In this document: piece after piece, positions 1 to 11,182 of the stretch
Layout: each line of letters starts with the position of its first letter
How positions within the stretch are numbered: the stretch's first letter is position 1
Origin: Pisolithus tinctorius
Taxonomy: Eukaryota > Basidiomycota > Agaricomycetes > Boletales > Pisolithaceae
NCBI GenBank assembly: GCA_024663395.1
Contig: JANFAH010000010.1
Location: 806,001 to 870,000, forward strand
Length of the DNA: 64,000 bases
Direction of reading: 5' to 3'
Made by a program: the position numbers and the translations under genes
The notes under the pieces: model-generated
What the model was told of the DNA's origin: nothing
Databases searched by the model: none
Seen by the model: the letters and a program-made list of their open reading frames with translations, nothing else

Positions 1-794
1 GGCTGCATGTGCAGGATGTGAGCAGCACATGGTATCACTGCTAGTACTGTGGCAAAGAGAGTGAGTGATGACTCATGAGCATAGGATCTACAAGGCTCAT
101 GATGGGGAACCTGGACACTGGCTTCTCCATACTGCACTGATGCATAGGTGGACTGCAGAATTTGGACTAACACAGGGCAAAGTACAATCATGACTACCGC
201 ATCTCATCAAGAATGGAGGCAATCTACATAGATCAAAGTGTCAATAGATTCTTGCTAACCTGGCACCTCACTGGTGACTACCCTACCACTCTGTTTTGCA
301 ATGATAATGACACACATGTGACATACCTTACTCAACACACTGCCATGGAAGGGCGGAGAACACTTCTTTGGATTAAATCATATTGCAGTATCCAGATCCC
401 AGGGAAAGCAGCAACCATAACCACCTTACAACATAAATTTTGGTGAGATGATCACTTGGCATAAAATTGGAATGTACTGGCCCTGTATTATGTATTCAGT
501 TGGGTTCCAATCATATCACATGTGATGAATGATGGCCTAAGTGGATGCCTGCTGATCAATCTCCAAACAGGAGTCTCTGAGTGTTAGAGCACCTGCTTCA
601 TGTCCTTACAGCTGCTGTGAACGTTAATGTCAGATAGCAATATGACTCACTGAAACCAAGAAAGCAAGTAGAAATGGTCCCAGACCTTGAAGCACATGAT
701 CGAATGCACTGTCACCTCTATGACCATCCTTGGGGACACCAGTAAATCTGAAAGTGGTGAAGAGATCTTTGAGGTCATACTATGCTGTGGCTGC
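1..794. other. Unassigned sequence left of the outer LTR element
   Basis: I see no recognisable gene here. The only open frame of note is a 77-residue plus-strand frame at 213-446, with no motif I recognise and frequent stops around it. The sequence is A/T-balanced and lacks the LTR signatures seen elsewhere. It is either flanking DNA or a very decayed repeat. Confidence 0.4.
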
Positions 795-1266
795 TGTAGG
801 AATTGGAAATAAGAAGTTACCTAGAATTAGTAAATGTCAGTGATGGGTGAGATTCATGCTCAACCCAAAAGGGAGGTCCTGTTTTGGAGAAATGAAGTGT
901 AGTAAAAGGGTAAAAACTACAAACTGTAAAAGGATACTTAGCTCTGTCTGTCTAAAAAAACTCTTGCCAGTCCTCCTGGCACTTTGGGTACTCCCCAAAG
1001 TAATAAATCTAACTTCAAAAACTTGCCAAATTGCAAGACAAATTCACCCTACTACTGAGGGCCTGTGTCATGGATTGGTTTTTTGGTAAACTGAACTCAC
1101 ACAAACACAGCACATGCACTTAGTCAGCAATGTGGCTGCTCACCACCAAGTCCAGTGGTACAAACATGAAAAACAAAAGAAGGAAATAAAACAAAAAGAA
1201 AACTCTCCACTCCTGAACTCTTGACTCAGACAGCTTCTCCTAGGGAACTCAAACTAATTCCCTACA
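795..1266 (-). repeat. P2 3' LTR
   Basis: A 472-bp LTR with TG...CA ends and a terminal inverted repeat (TGTAGG-AAT against ATTCCCTACA). It matches 48671-49142 nearly base for base, and differs more from the P1 LTRs (19576-20047, 35208-35680), which begin TGTAGGAATAGG. Confidence 0.85.
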
Positions 1267-1897
1267 TCCAAGGGGGGGTTTAGAATTCAACCATCCTCAG
1301 TTGCTCTCCTCCTCGCACAGACCTCCTCACCCTTGCATCAGCTTCCTCAACCTCACCACATATCCTCATGCCCTTCAAACACAACTCCTTTCCCCTAACC
1401 TCCTTGCTACTTGAACATGACTCCCCTCTCTCAAACACTCCTCTCAAAGCCCAAACCTCGCACCAAATGACAACAGAGATAAACTCCAGGAAAACAAACA
1501 AGTGAGTGATAAATCAGGTGCAGAGCAAGTTGATGACTGCTCTTTGAGGGACAGTCTTTGCACGAAATGGTAATGCAGTTTAACACAGTGCCACAGTTGG
1601 TACAGTGGACACTTGCCCCTTATGAGGCAGTTCGAAGTCATGTATGTACCTATATATAAAAAACTCTTGCTCAGTCATGTATTTACTATCCTTGAACACA
1701 TATGTGTTCTTGACTCCTGCTCATCCTTAAGACAATCCTGCACATAAAAAAAAATGAAGGAAAACTGAAACTGGACCTTCCCTACACCATCCTCCTCATT
1801 CTCATAACCTCAACTCTCTGCGCATGTGCACTCGATCCCTTGTACCTCATCTGGTACTTCACCTGGTGGCCAAAGCCCTTGCACTAAGTATCACTGA
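1267..1897 (-). other. P2 3' leader/untranslated interior
   Basis: This matches P1 20048-20880. On the minus strand it ends in a C-rich tract directly before the 3' LTR (1267-1280), the same pre-LTR signature as P1 and as 51605-51625. Minus-strand frames at 1280-1501 and 1444-1641 are short and only partly shared with P1, so I do not call a protein. Confidence 0.5.
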
Positions 1898-2227
1898 GCG
1901 ATGTAAGGAATCCGCATTCCCTGAATGCATAAGCCCCTATCATTGACTGTTCCATGACTACTGTTACATCCGCTCCCCTCTCACGTTCACTGTTGTTCAT
2001 GCGCTACCTTCCCATGCCCTCACTCCCTCTCGCACAATGTTATATCCGCAGCTGCTGTGCTCCGGTTGTTGTTTTTCCTTGGACTCTTTCTCTTATCACA
2101 GTCTCTATTCCTTTAGTGCTTGTAGTATACCCTCAGCCTCTGTTTTGGCCTGTCTTCTGTGTACGTGCTGTCATGCAGCTTTCCTTTACTGTACCCTGTC
2201 TTACTTAGGTTCTGGGTTTGCCTGGAC

Positions 2228-2233
2228 TATAAA
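2228..2233 (+). promoter_or_regulatory. S LTR TATA box
   Basis: TATAAA follows GGAC and precedes GCCCTGTAC, about 325 bp into the LTR. The same box is at 17731-17736 in the 3' LTR, where transcription of a retroelement would be expected to start. Confidence 0.5.
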
Positions 2234-2270
2234 GCCCTGTACTTAGGTACAGAATCTGACTTTTTGGCAC

Positions 2271-3304
2271 ACCAGAGTCTGCTGACTTTGACCAAGCAAT
2301 GTGGTAGTTACCACAAAAGCAGTTACAGAATTCATGGCAACTACCACTTCCCAATATAGACAATGCCCCCTGAGTGACAACCTCTGTTGGTGTTTGAAAA
2401 ATTCAGATTGGAATGTTCCCATGGCAGGTTACCCTGTCACAAATATTGATAATTTGCACCTGTACTGTTGCTATACAGATGAGCATGTGACCAGTAGATG
2501 TGATGGTCACATGATGAGTGACATAAGCAGGGATGACCCTAGATCACATGATTTTTACGTAATTGATTACGTGATGTGATCCACCATAGCATTCTGTTAT
2601 GTAATTTATCACGTGATTGTGGGAAAATATGCATGTGACTTAATCAATGTCACATGACAAGGTACAATGATAGATCATCCAACCTATTACATAATGATCA
2701 CATGTCAGTTTCTCCCCAGAACACTTGGTTATGTAATAGGTCACATGACAAGGTACAATGATAGATCATGTGACCTTTTACATAATGATCATGTGGCAAT
2801 AACTCTCCAGACCATTGGCTTATGTAATAGGTCACATGACTGTACTCATCATGTGATCTCACCTCTAGCACTCTGCATGTGACTCAATCCATATCACATG
2901 ACCAGCAATCCCACCCCTATTCGCATGCTGGGCATTTGTGGCTGTGCTAAAAATGCGAATTGTGTCCCCACCCATTCAATTCTTGACATATGGATCTGAA
3001 CTTTTGTGTGTAGAATAGGCTACCATGTTGCTACACATTGTCAAAGGCACAGCTGGTCTTGTCCAGTAGTTGCTGAGATATAATGGAAATGAAAATGCCA
3101 ACAAAACATCGGATCATTCATCTTACACATCCTTCATACCATATCTGACACTTCAGAAGGGTTGGACACATGCATATCAATTCATAGACAAAGTTTGGTG
3201 TCACCCCACTCAGATCTGAGAGAGCAAGATGCAAAATAAAGATTCAAGAGTGTGGGAAAATGGGAAAAAGTCACAAATGGAGATTTTGAAAACATATCAA
3301 AAAT
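2271..3304 (+). repeat. FB left arm
   Basis: Inverted copy of 3640-4680. It contains shorter internal repeats (around 2650-2720 and 2720-2790) and many CACATG/CATGTG and CACGTG motifs. One 8-nt indel near the inner end separates the two arms (about 3275 left, 3676 right). Confidence 0.9.
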
Positions 3305-3639
3305 GTGGATTTGCACACATCACAGTGACCCTGCCAACCCCAGACTTTGGGTGAGGAATGCAGCAATATGGCCTACCATGTTGGCACCATGTGCCTGGTG
3401 AGATATCCACTTAAACATTTCAAAATTGCGAAAATGTGTGCAATGGGACAGTGGTGTTGACCTTGCACTGGCATAAATCTCCCATTGTCTCAATGAGTCA
3501 AGTGTACCATTTCGCATTTTTGACCATTTGCAGTGAGTATCACATCAGGCACTTGTTACTAATATCTTCCACCATGTCCCAATATCCCTCACCTAAGTTC
3601 TGGTAGTGGTAGCTGCACTGTGGGATGTGCTGTGCTATG

Positions 3640-4680
3640 TTTTTGATATGTTTTCAAAATCTCCATATGTTATTTTGGGACTTTTTCCCATTTTCCCACA
3701 CTCTTGAATCTTTATTTTGCATCTTGCTCTCTCAGATCTGAGTGGGGTGACACCAAACTTTGTCTATGAATTGATATGCATGTGTCCAACCCTTCTGAAG
3801 TGTCAGATATGGTATGAAGGATGTGTAAGATGAATGATCCGATGTTTTGTTGGCATTTTCATTTCCATTATATCTCAGCAACTACTGGACAAGACCAGCT
3901 GTGCCTTTGACAATGTGTAGCAACATGGTAGCCTATTCTACACACAAAAGTTCAGATCCATATGTCAAGAATTGAATGGGTGGGGACACAATTCGCATTT
4001 TTAGCACAGCCACAAATGCCCAGCATGCGAATAGGGGTGGGATTGCTGGTCATGTGATATGGATTGAGTCACATGCAGAGTGCTAGAGGTGAGATCACAT
4101 GATGAGTACAGTCATGTGACCTATTACATAAGCCAATGGTCTGGAGAGTTATTGCCACATGATCATTATGTAAAAGGTCACATGATCTATCATTGTACCT
4201 TGTCATGTGACCTATTACATAACCAAGTGTTCTGGGGAGAAACTGACATGTGATCATTATGTAATAGGTTGGATGATCTATCATTGTACCTTGTCATGTG
4301 ACATTGATTAAGTCACATGCATATTTTCCCACAATCACGTGATAAATTACATAACAGAATGCTATGGTGGATCACATCACGTAATCAATTACGTAAAAAT
4401 CATGTGATCTAGGGTCATCCCTGCTTATGTCACTCATCATGTGACCATCACATCTACTGGTCACATGCTCATCTGTATAGCAACAGTACAGGTGCAAATT
4501 ATCAATATTTGTGACAGGGTAACCTGCCATGGGAACATTCCAATCTGAATTTTTCAAACACCAACAGAGGTTGTCACTCAGGGGGCATTGTCTATATTGG
4601 GAAGTGGTAGTTGCCATGAATTCTGTAACTGCTTTTGTGGTAATTACCATGGTCATTTGGTCAAAATCAGCTGATATGGT
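3640..4680 (-). repeat. FB right arm
   Basis: Reverse complement of 2271-3304. The 335-bp centre (3305-3639) is unique in the window and contains no gene I recognise. Confidence 0.9.
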
Positions 4681-4868
4681 TGTTTGGCACTTGGAAGGTC
4701 ACCACGAGTTTCTTTTCTGCTTTGTCTACACTGCACATCTTGCATTCTGCCACACACGAACTACGTATACCGCTCACACTGCTCCCATCACCAGTACTAT
4801 TCCATGGACCATGCCATGCACGTCACTAAACACTACCACTACAAAGCACTGGGTCTCACCTCCTAGTC

Positions 4869-7010
4869 TTGACAGTCCAGAATCCCTTGGGACAAACATT
4901 TTGTTCCCTTCATTTTTATTGTTGTTATCTAAGCCATTTAGCTCATATTATACAGCTACTTGGACTTTTCCTACAACTGGAGCCCACTGCGAGGGGTTCT
5001 GCTGTCGCTTCCAGAAGGTCACTCAGGCGCACCGCCAAACACTCAGAACTAGAAAATTTATGCCAGCACTTTTGCAATCTCAACCTGTCAGAAGACTCCA
5101 ACATTTTCCGCCCTGTTTCACCCATAACACCGGATCACGTGCAATTACCCGCTGACATTCCATGGGTATTACCCGCGATCACTCCTGATATTTCAGCAGA
5201 TCAGATATCTGTCGTGTCAGATCACCTAGATCTCACTGCCCCTGATTTTCCCGGTGGCTTTATCCACTCGACTCCCCAAAGACCCAAAACCCTGCCATCG
5301 TCTTTAACACCTGTCACATCATCTGATTCATCATCACTGATGCCCTCTTTTTCCCGTCTCTTTGACACCTCCAAATCTATACCCAGACACTCAGTTCCAT
5401 CCGCCACACTGCTGCAACCACTCACTCAGTCACAGACCACCCATCAGCCAATTAGTAACCTGCCAACACTTCTGCCAGCTCGCTTGCACACTATACCAAC
5501 CACTTCGCACCCACAGCCAATACCCATTCCACCCATTACCAATCCGGCACCGCCACCACAGGTTAACCCACCAATGGCTAATCCTCAGTTTCAGATGCCA
5601 CTCTGCAGAACACAAAACTCACCTAAATTTAGTGGAGATTCTCCCACACAGCTTCCGTGCTACCTTGAAGACATCCACTTCCTTGGTACTCTCACTGTTC
5701 TTGATGACCATGGCAAGATCAGAGCTGCAATCTGCTATGCTGACCTCGAAGAGGCCAAGGTCTGGCAAACACTTCCGGAAGCCACTCCCATGGCTGACGA
5801 CTGGGATGCCTTCATAGTAGCTGTTAAGGGTTTGTACCCTGGCTGTGAGGGTGACAACTGCTACTGCTGTGCAGACTTGCAGTACCTCGTTGAAGAATAT
5901 CAGTCCAAGCCTATGTGGAACCAGGATGACCTTGGAGAATACCAGCAGAAATTCATTAAGATTTCTGCCCTGCTCATTAAAACTAAAAAGCTTGCAGAGA
6001 CAGAACAGGATTCCATGTTCCTGAATGGCTTCCCAAGGGCCATTGCAGACTGAATTTGTCATCGACTCTCCATAGTCTGCACTGACCTCCACCCTGATGA
6101 TCCATACCTGCTCACAGAAGTCGTCAAAGCCGCCAAGTTCCTTCTGACAGGATCTGCTCTTTGTAGCATGGTACCAACGATGGGTACCACAGCCTCGCCA
6201 GCTGCACCTCCCTCGTCGGCTTACATGCCGCAAGTGCCACCTTCTGGTACTGTCATTAAACAGGAATACAACTTCCAGACACAGCCTCCACCGCAGCAAC
6301 GCAGACCCAGCTGTGGTTTCTGCGCAGACCCCAACCACTGGACGAGGGTGTGTGCACTTGTTGAAGTTTATATCTGTGCCAGTAAGATCACGAGAGGTAC
6401 AGACAACTGTCTCTATCTTGCAGACAGAAGCTGAATTCCACACTTCCCTGAGTGTAACTCACTGAGAGAGGCTGTTGACCATGTCATGGCTGACAGAGAC
6501 CAGGCCAGCGCATGCGCTGTGACTCCTGCTGCTCTGCGCAATGTGGCCACACAAGGCACCGCTAACCTCTTCTGCATTGCTCATCCTGAAGTTGATGTGC
6601 AGTTGGAGATCCAGCCTTCTGCCTTCTTAAACACCGTCCAAGATGCTGATGAACCTGTTGCAGACTTAGCCAACCCTGACTTCCAAGCATATGTCGCTCA
6701 AGCTTGGGCTACCTACCAAGCGGATAAAGGTAACAAGGGAGCAGTCATTCCCTGCAGAAAGAAAGCCCACTTCGATGGAGTTGAAATCACAGCTCGACCT
6801 GTGGCACGTCCTGCCAACCCTCCACGAGTCGACCCATGCGCAGCCACTGTTGAAGAGGAAATCATTTCCCCTGGTGTTCAAAGTTCATGTGCCACTTGCC
6901 AGGCATCCAAGCCCTCTACACCTGCACCAACATCCACCGCTACGAAACCATACATTCCTCCAACTATTCTGGCTCTGACACCCATGCACAAGGATCCTGT
7001 TCCCGCAGTG
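4869..7010 (+). pseudogene. S gag (broken)
   Basis: One reading frame runs from inside the LTR through the primer site to the X1 insertion, interrupted by TGA at about 6051 and 6432. The N-terminal part is proline/serine-rich. A retrotransposon gag domain covers roughly 5610-6150 and ends in a domain related to the P gag (a leucine/tyrosine-rich helix block after an LYPG motif). A zinc knuckle, CGFCADPNHWTRVC (CX2CX4HX4C), lies at about 6310-6350 and would bind genomic RNA. The region after the knuckle (6486-7010) is a linker to protease. No good ATG exists near the primer site, so translation may begin at 4869 within the LTR. The long minus-strand frame opposite (5619-6443) is a shadow. Confidence 0.8.
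4978..4995 (+). other. S primer-binding site
   Basis: Two bases after the LTR end comes TGGAGCCCACTGCGAGG. It begins with TGG, as expected for pairing with the CCA end of a tRNA. The same site occurs in P1 (35189-35205, minus) and, with two changes, in P2 (48652-48668, minus). I cannot name the tRNA from sequence alone. Confidence 0.7.
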
Positions 7011-8859
7011 TGAGTCAAAGTGTGGAATGCTGGTGAAAACCAAACAAATCCAACACCAAAGACAAACAAAGAGTGAGTGGTGGTGTGCCTCCACGGAACC
7101 TGGAGTGCAGAGAAACCTGAATGTGTGGGGGGGACTTTGATGGCAGGTGCTCCTAGTGCAATTCAACGACAAGTTATGCAGGAGAAGACAAGCAAGTGAT
7201 GATTGGATGGGGGATGCTGAACAGAGTGAAGGTGTTCAGCTGAAAGGACTTGGGATGAAGGACTTTGATAAGACGTGCTCCTGGTGCAAGTCGATGACGA
7301 GTTACACAGGAGTGGATGGATGACTAAACAAGAGGTTGCTGACTAAGCACTGATGATATTGCTGATGATGAATGAAGGTAGATAGACCCTTGATGGAGCC
7401 TCAACTACCAAGGATGATGGATGGTGACAGATAGACTCTTCTGAATGAGCCTCAACTGTCAATGACAAGATATGCACTGAACTGGCTGCTGGACTGCTTC
7501 TGGATTGCTTCTTGGGTAGCTAAGTACATGGGGGTTTATATACTATGGGGGGAGCACAGCTTGTGACAAACAAGGCACAAACACTTGGTAAGTAATGAGT
7601 AAGGACTGAGTAATCATGATGAGTAAGTGAGAAATGAAAAGTAAGCAAGCAAAGAGGATTGGTAAGTATTGGCAATGAACAAGTCAAGGATAGTCAAAAC
7701 ATCACAGAATGAATCAAATGGAGTCAGAAACTGAGTAAGCGCACTGATATCACATTAGGGGGTGGCGATGCAAGTCAGATCTCGGTGGAGACATCTCTAG
7801 ATCCAAAGATGGCATGACAGATGGATGGTGTTTCCAGACAGGGAAGTATTAATTCCAGAATTGAAGGGCATGAGTCAGGTGTCAAAGGGGCTAGGGCGTT
7901 GGGGGTCTGTGGGGCAATGGGAGCATATGCAATCGTGTCTCCCACCCTTTCATCCTCTCAGTGAAGTTAACAAAAACTTCATGGATGGGGTTCTGATGGA
8001 GGAGGAGGAGAAGGGGGGACGTCTTCTGCTGGATCTTGCAGTAGGAAGGCAAGATGCATGTCATACTCGTCATGAATGTGATCAGGGAGGCTGGAGGACA
8101 GTAGACCATACTGCAGCTGTCGCAATGCGGGAAGAATGATGGATGAGATTGGAATAAAGACAGTGCAGGGAGCAGGGAGGAACAATCCATATGCTTCTTC
8201 AAGAGCAGAGACTGAAACGACCACGTAAGACCTTTCTAACCAAGTGACAGACCTGAGGTGACCAAAGAACATCCTTCTGGAAGTCATACTGACAAGGAGA
8301 ACACGCTGACCAAGCTGCATGGGATGGGACGGGGCTGACAACGATGGGATGAACCAGGGGGCTTCAGGATGGAAGCTGGTGGGAACACCTGGCAGATATA
8401 TGTAGCCATTGTCTCTGGCAAACGAGGCAAGTGAGATGATCAATGAAGAGGTGGCCATGATTGATGGACTTAGCAAAATGAGCGTCTGATGGATGGAGTG
8501 CTGTAGAAACATGTAGGGTGCAAGGATCCTCTCCAAATTTGGAAGGAAGAATTGTGGGGCTGAGCACTTTAAGTGAGCATGCAAACCGAGTTGATATCTT
8601 TGGAAACGGTGGAGATATGATGAAAACCAGAATGCTGTACATGGGCGCTAAAAACTTTTAATGCACACTTAACTCGCTTCCTCTCTTCTCTTTAGCACTG
8701 ACAACTCATTCTTGTGCAAAGGATGACTGTTCATGTCCAACAGTCTTTCTACACATGAGGCCTTTAGTCTTCATCTGCATGCATGGGCATTGTGCACAAC
8801 TCGTTGACGAGTTAGGCAGAGTCAGCTGTAACCATGTCCACAACACCTTTGGTGTGTGA
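7011..8859 (-). mobile_element. X1: 1.85 kb X-family insertion
   Basis: The insertion splits S between gag and protease, with CAGTG duplicated at 7006-7010 and 8860-8864. It aligns end to end with X2 (opposite orientation) and X3. The strand is set by its internal ORF and TATA box, both read on the minus strand. Removing the insertion and one duplication rejoins the S frame. Ends are close to TG...CA, and 5-bp duplications suggest an LTR-type integrase product, perhaps a very long solo LTR. The exact ends are uncertain by 1-3 bases. Confidence 0.75.
7979..8584 (-). CDS. X-family hypothetical protein, 201 residues
   Basis: I do not recognise this protein. The frame is kept in all three X copies (X2 11183-11930 plus strand with a stop at about 11699, X3 38957-39601 minus strand). 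Shared blocks are a YLPGVPTSF motif, a PWFIPS motif and a C-terminal PPSPPPPSEPHP tail. It is fairly hydrophobic but shows no clear signal peptide or membrane helix pattern. Conservation in three copies in two orientations, with mostly synonymous-looking or conservative differences, argues that it is or was translated. It may be a captured host fragment or an element-specific protein. It lies downstream of the X TATA box only if the element is present in multiple copies, so its own promoter is unknown. Confidence 0.45.
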   Translation of the reverse strand: MHAHLKCSAPQFFLPNLERILAPYMFLQHSIHQTLILLSPSIMATSSLIISLASFARDNGYIYLPGVPTSFHPEAPWFIPSLSAPSHPMQLGQRVLLVSMTSRRMFFGHLRSVTWLERSYVVVSVSALEEAYGLFLPAPCTVFIPISSIILPALRQLQYGLLSSSLPDHIHDEYDMHLAFLLQDPAEDVPPSPPPPSEPHP

Positions 8860-9572
8860 CAGTGGCAATTGTTCTGTCACAGACACTGTACCCAGCAGCT
8901 CGCAATCAAAACCAGTATCATTACTCATTCCCTCTCAAAGACGAAGCTGTGCCCAAGTGTATCATGGAGCATGTACTCAAAACCAGCATTGCCATGCCAG
9001 TCAAAGAATTATTTGCAGTAGCCCCAGAGTTTTGCAAACAGTTCAGAGACATCACCATGGCGAAACATGTCACCACAAACGAGATTGAGGTAGTTCATAG
9101 TGACAATGAAGAAGGAGTACAAGTGAATGAACTGACTGGCCATGATCCTCAAAGAACTGCACGCAAATATGGAGACTGCATTATCCACAGTGACAATGGC
9201 TCCATCGTAGCTCACCACACTCTGCCACTCCGCTGCATCAAAGCCAAGGTCCCTGGGACCGATGTCACAATCAACTGCATACTAGATTCCAGTTCAGAAA
9301 TTGTCGCCATGCCCAGGCGCATTTGGGAAAAGATTGGGCTCCCATTGCGCTGCAATCATCTCATGACTATGACGTCTGCTAACATGTCTAAAGACACCAC
9401 TGTAGGTGTTCTAGAGAACCTGAAACTCAACTTCAGAGCCGGGCCAGTCATGCTGCAGGTTCAAGTAATTGAACATGCCAACTTCGACATGCTCCTCAGA
9501 CGCCCGTTCATTTGCCTTATAAGTGCAGTAACAAACGATTATCCTGACAGCAGACAGCAGATCACTCTCTGA
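8860..9572 (+). pseudogene. S pol, protease segment
   Basis: The frame continues directly from gag across the X1 site. A retropepsin-like domain lies at about 9260-9530. Its active-site loop reads ILDSSSEIVAMP, where family members usually have DSG or DTG, followed by a WEKIGLPL segment and a second half ending ANFDMLLRRPF. The enzyme would cut the Gag-Pol polyprotein. The frame closes with TGA at 9570-9572. A frameshift between here and 9680 separates it from reverse transcriptase. Confidence 0.75.
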
Positions 9573-9679
9573 GACCCAAACAACAGCTGCGAGTACACTT
9601 TGCCCACACACCTGTGGCACGAGGGCTGTCTGCACTGTAAATGCAGCAAGCACTGCCATAGCCACCAAAGTATAGTTGA

Positions 9680-10962
9680 ATGGGGTTTTTGAAAATCGAT
9701 GATCCACCAAATAGTTGGGGAGAGCCTACTAAGACATCCTATTTCCTATTTAGCTGCTGTTATCCATTCCTCAGTCCCACAGTATCATCACTAGCCTTCA
9801 CTTCAACGAACTTCCCTTCGCCCATGGCACCCATACTGCAGAACATACCTACTGGAATACCCTCGCCTGCCTTCGCTTTCCTCTCTTCCACTCAGACAAT
9901 ACTAAACCCCTCTGCTATAGCTGCACTCAGCAGCATTTATCAACTAGATCCCATGGTTTGCACTCTCATTTACAAACCAGTTGCCAAGAAGGTTCGGACG
10001 GTGCCTGCCCTGATGGTGGAAGAATACTGCATCGTGCGCAGCCTGCCTGACAATCCACTCGCTGGTCTCCAACCACTTCCAACCCATCCACCAGACTTCG
10101 CTCTGGGCATCCGCTTCACTGCTGAGCAGGCTGCGGAACTTGACCTCAATCCTGCAGATTGGCTTTGGCCAGAAGAACTTAAGCTCATGACTTGGCTCAT
10201 CTCGGTCCATGAGCCTGCATTCGCATGGGACATTACAGAGCACGGACACTTAGACAAACACTATTTTCCACCAGTAAAGATTCCTACAATTCCACACATG
10301 CCTTGGGTCCAACGCAATATCCCCATCCCAAACATGATACATGCCCAAGTCATAGACATGATTAAAGATCGCATCAAGTCTGGCATGTATGAACCTTCTA
10401 CAGCAGCTTACCACTTCCACTAGTTCTGTGTAGTAAAGAAAGATGGAAAGTCTCTTTGCCTTGTGCATGACTTACAGCCCCTGAATGCAGTGACCATCCG
10501 CAATGTGTCCGTTCCACCCTTCGTAGAACATCTCGCACAATCCTTTGCTGGGTATGCGGTATATGTGATGATGGACCTCTACTCTGGGTATGACCAGCGC
10601 GCACTCCATGTCAATTCCCATGACCTCACCACCTTCGGTACCCCCCTCAGACCACATCGGCTTACTACTCTGCCACAAGGTCATGCAAATGCAGTACAGG
10701 TATACCAGGGAGATACTGCATTCATTCTCCAGGATGAGATCCCGCATCATACCCTGCCCTTCATAGATGATGTCCCTGTAAAATTCGAGACCACCCGCTA
10801 TCAGCGCACAGATGGCTCCTATGAGACTATCCCAGAGAATCCTGGGATTTGGAAATTTATCTGGAATCACTGTATAGTTGTTAACCATATCCTTCAGTGT
10901 TTGCAGAACATTGGAGCCACTGTCTTGGCAAAGAAGTTCGTGCTAGCTGCTCTGTCTGCTGT
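9680..10962 (+). pseudogene. S pol, reverse transcriptase segment
   Basis: This holds the connector and the fingers/palm of a Ty3/gypsy reverse transcriptase. Recognisable blocks are KKDGKSLCLVHDLQPLN, a DLYSGYDQR stretch, and the catalytic box PFIDDVPVK (FIDD) at about 10760. A TAG stop at 10421-10423 lies just before the first conserved block, where a tryptophan codon is likely. X2 interrupts the palm-thumb region at 10962. The frame resumes at 12793, and codons on the two sides join cleanly once one GCTGT copy is removed. Confidence 0.85.
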
Positions 10963-11182
10963 CACACACCAAAGGTGTTGTGGACATGGTTACAGCTGAC
11001 ACTGCCTAACTCATCAATGAGTTGCACACAATGCCCATGCATGCAGATGAAGACTAAAGGCCTCATGCATAGAAAGACTGTTGGACGTTAACAGTCATCC
11101 TTCGCACAAGAACAAGTCATCAGTGCTAGAGAGAAAAGAGGAAGCAAGTTAAGTGTGCATTAAAAGTTTTTAGCGCCTGTGT

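Larger units (their letters stand above)
2271..4680. mobile_element. FB: foldback (long inverted repeat) DNA element
   Basis: A 2410-bp insertion in the S LTR. Near-perfect inverted arms of about 1035 bp (2271-3304 and 3640-4680) flank a 335-bp centre. The arms stay collinear from the tips inward: for example 2667-2882 pairs exactly with 4069-4284, giving the same 71-codon frame on opposite strands. Tips are ACCA...TGGT. Flanking copies are TTTTTGGCAC (2261-2270) and TGTTTGGCAC (4681-4690), a 9/10 match, and the empty S LTR at 17760 holds one such site. A duplication of 8-10 bp fits hAT or Mutator-like transposases. No transposase is encoded, so it is non-autonomous. Confidence 0.85.
1902..4975 (+). 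repeat. S 5' LTR, split by the foldback element
   Basis: The LTR sequence is 1902-2270 joined to 4691-4975, about 650 bp without the insertion. It matches the uninterrupted 3' LTR at 17405-18057. It begins TGTAAGGAATCC and ends TTTTCCTACA. Confidence 0.9.

Noticed and set aside
2271..4680. Foldback as an assembly artefact
   Set aside because: Target duplication and the empty site in the sister LTR show a genuine insertion, although the arms could have been over-collapsed to identity.
4529..5155. 208-codon plus-strand frame from the foldback arm into the S LTR and gag
   Set aside because: It spans an insertion boundary and the primer-binding site, so it is accidental.
5619..6443. 274-codon minus-strand frame opposite S gag
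   Set aside because: The plus strand carries the gag domain and zinc knuckle in one frame; the minus frame has no motif and ends where gag changes.
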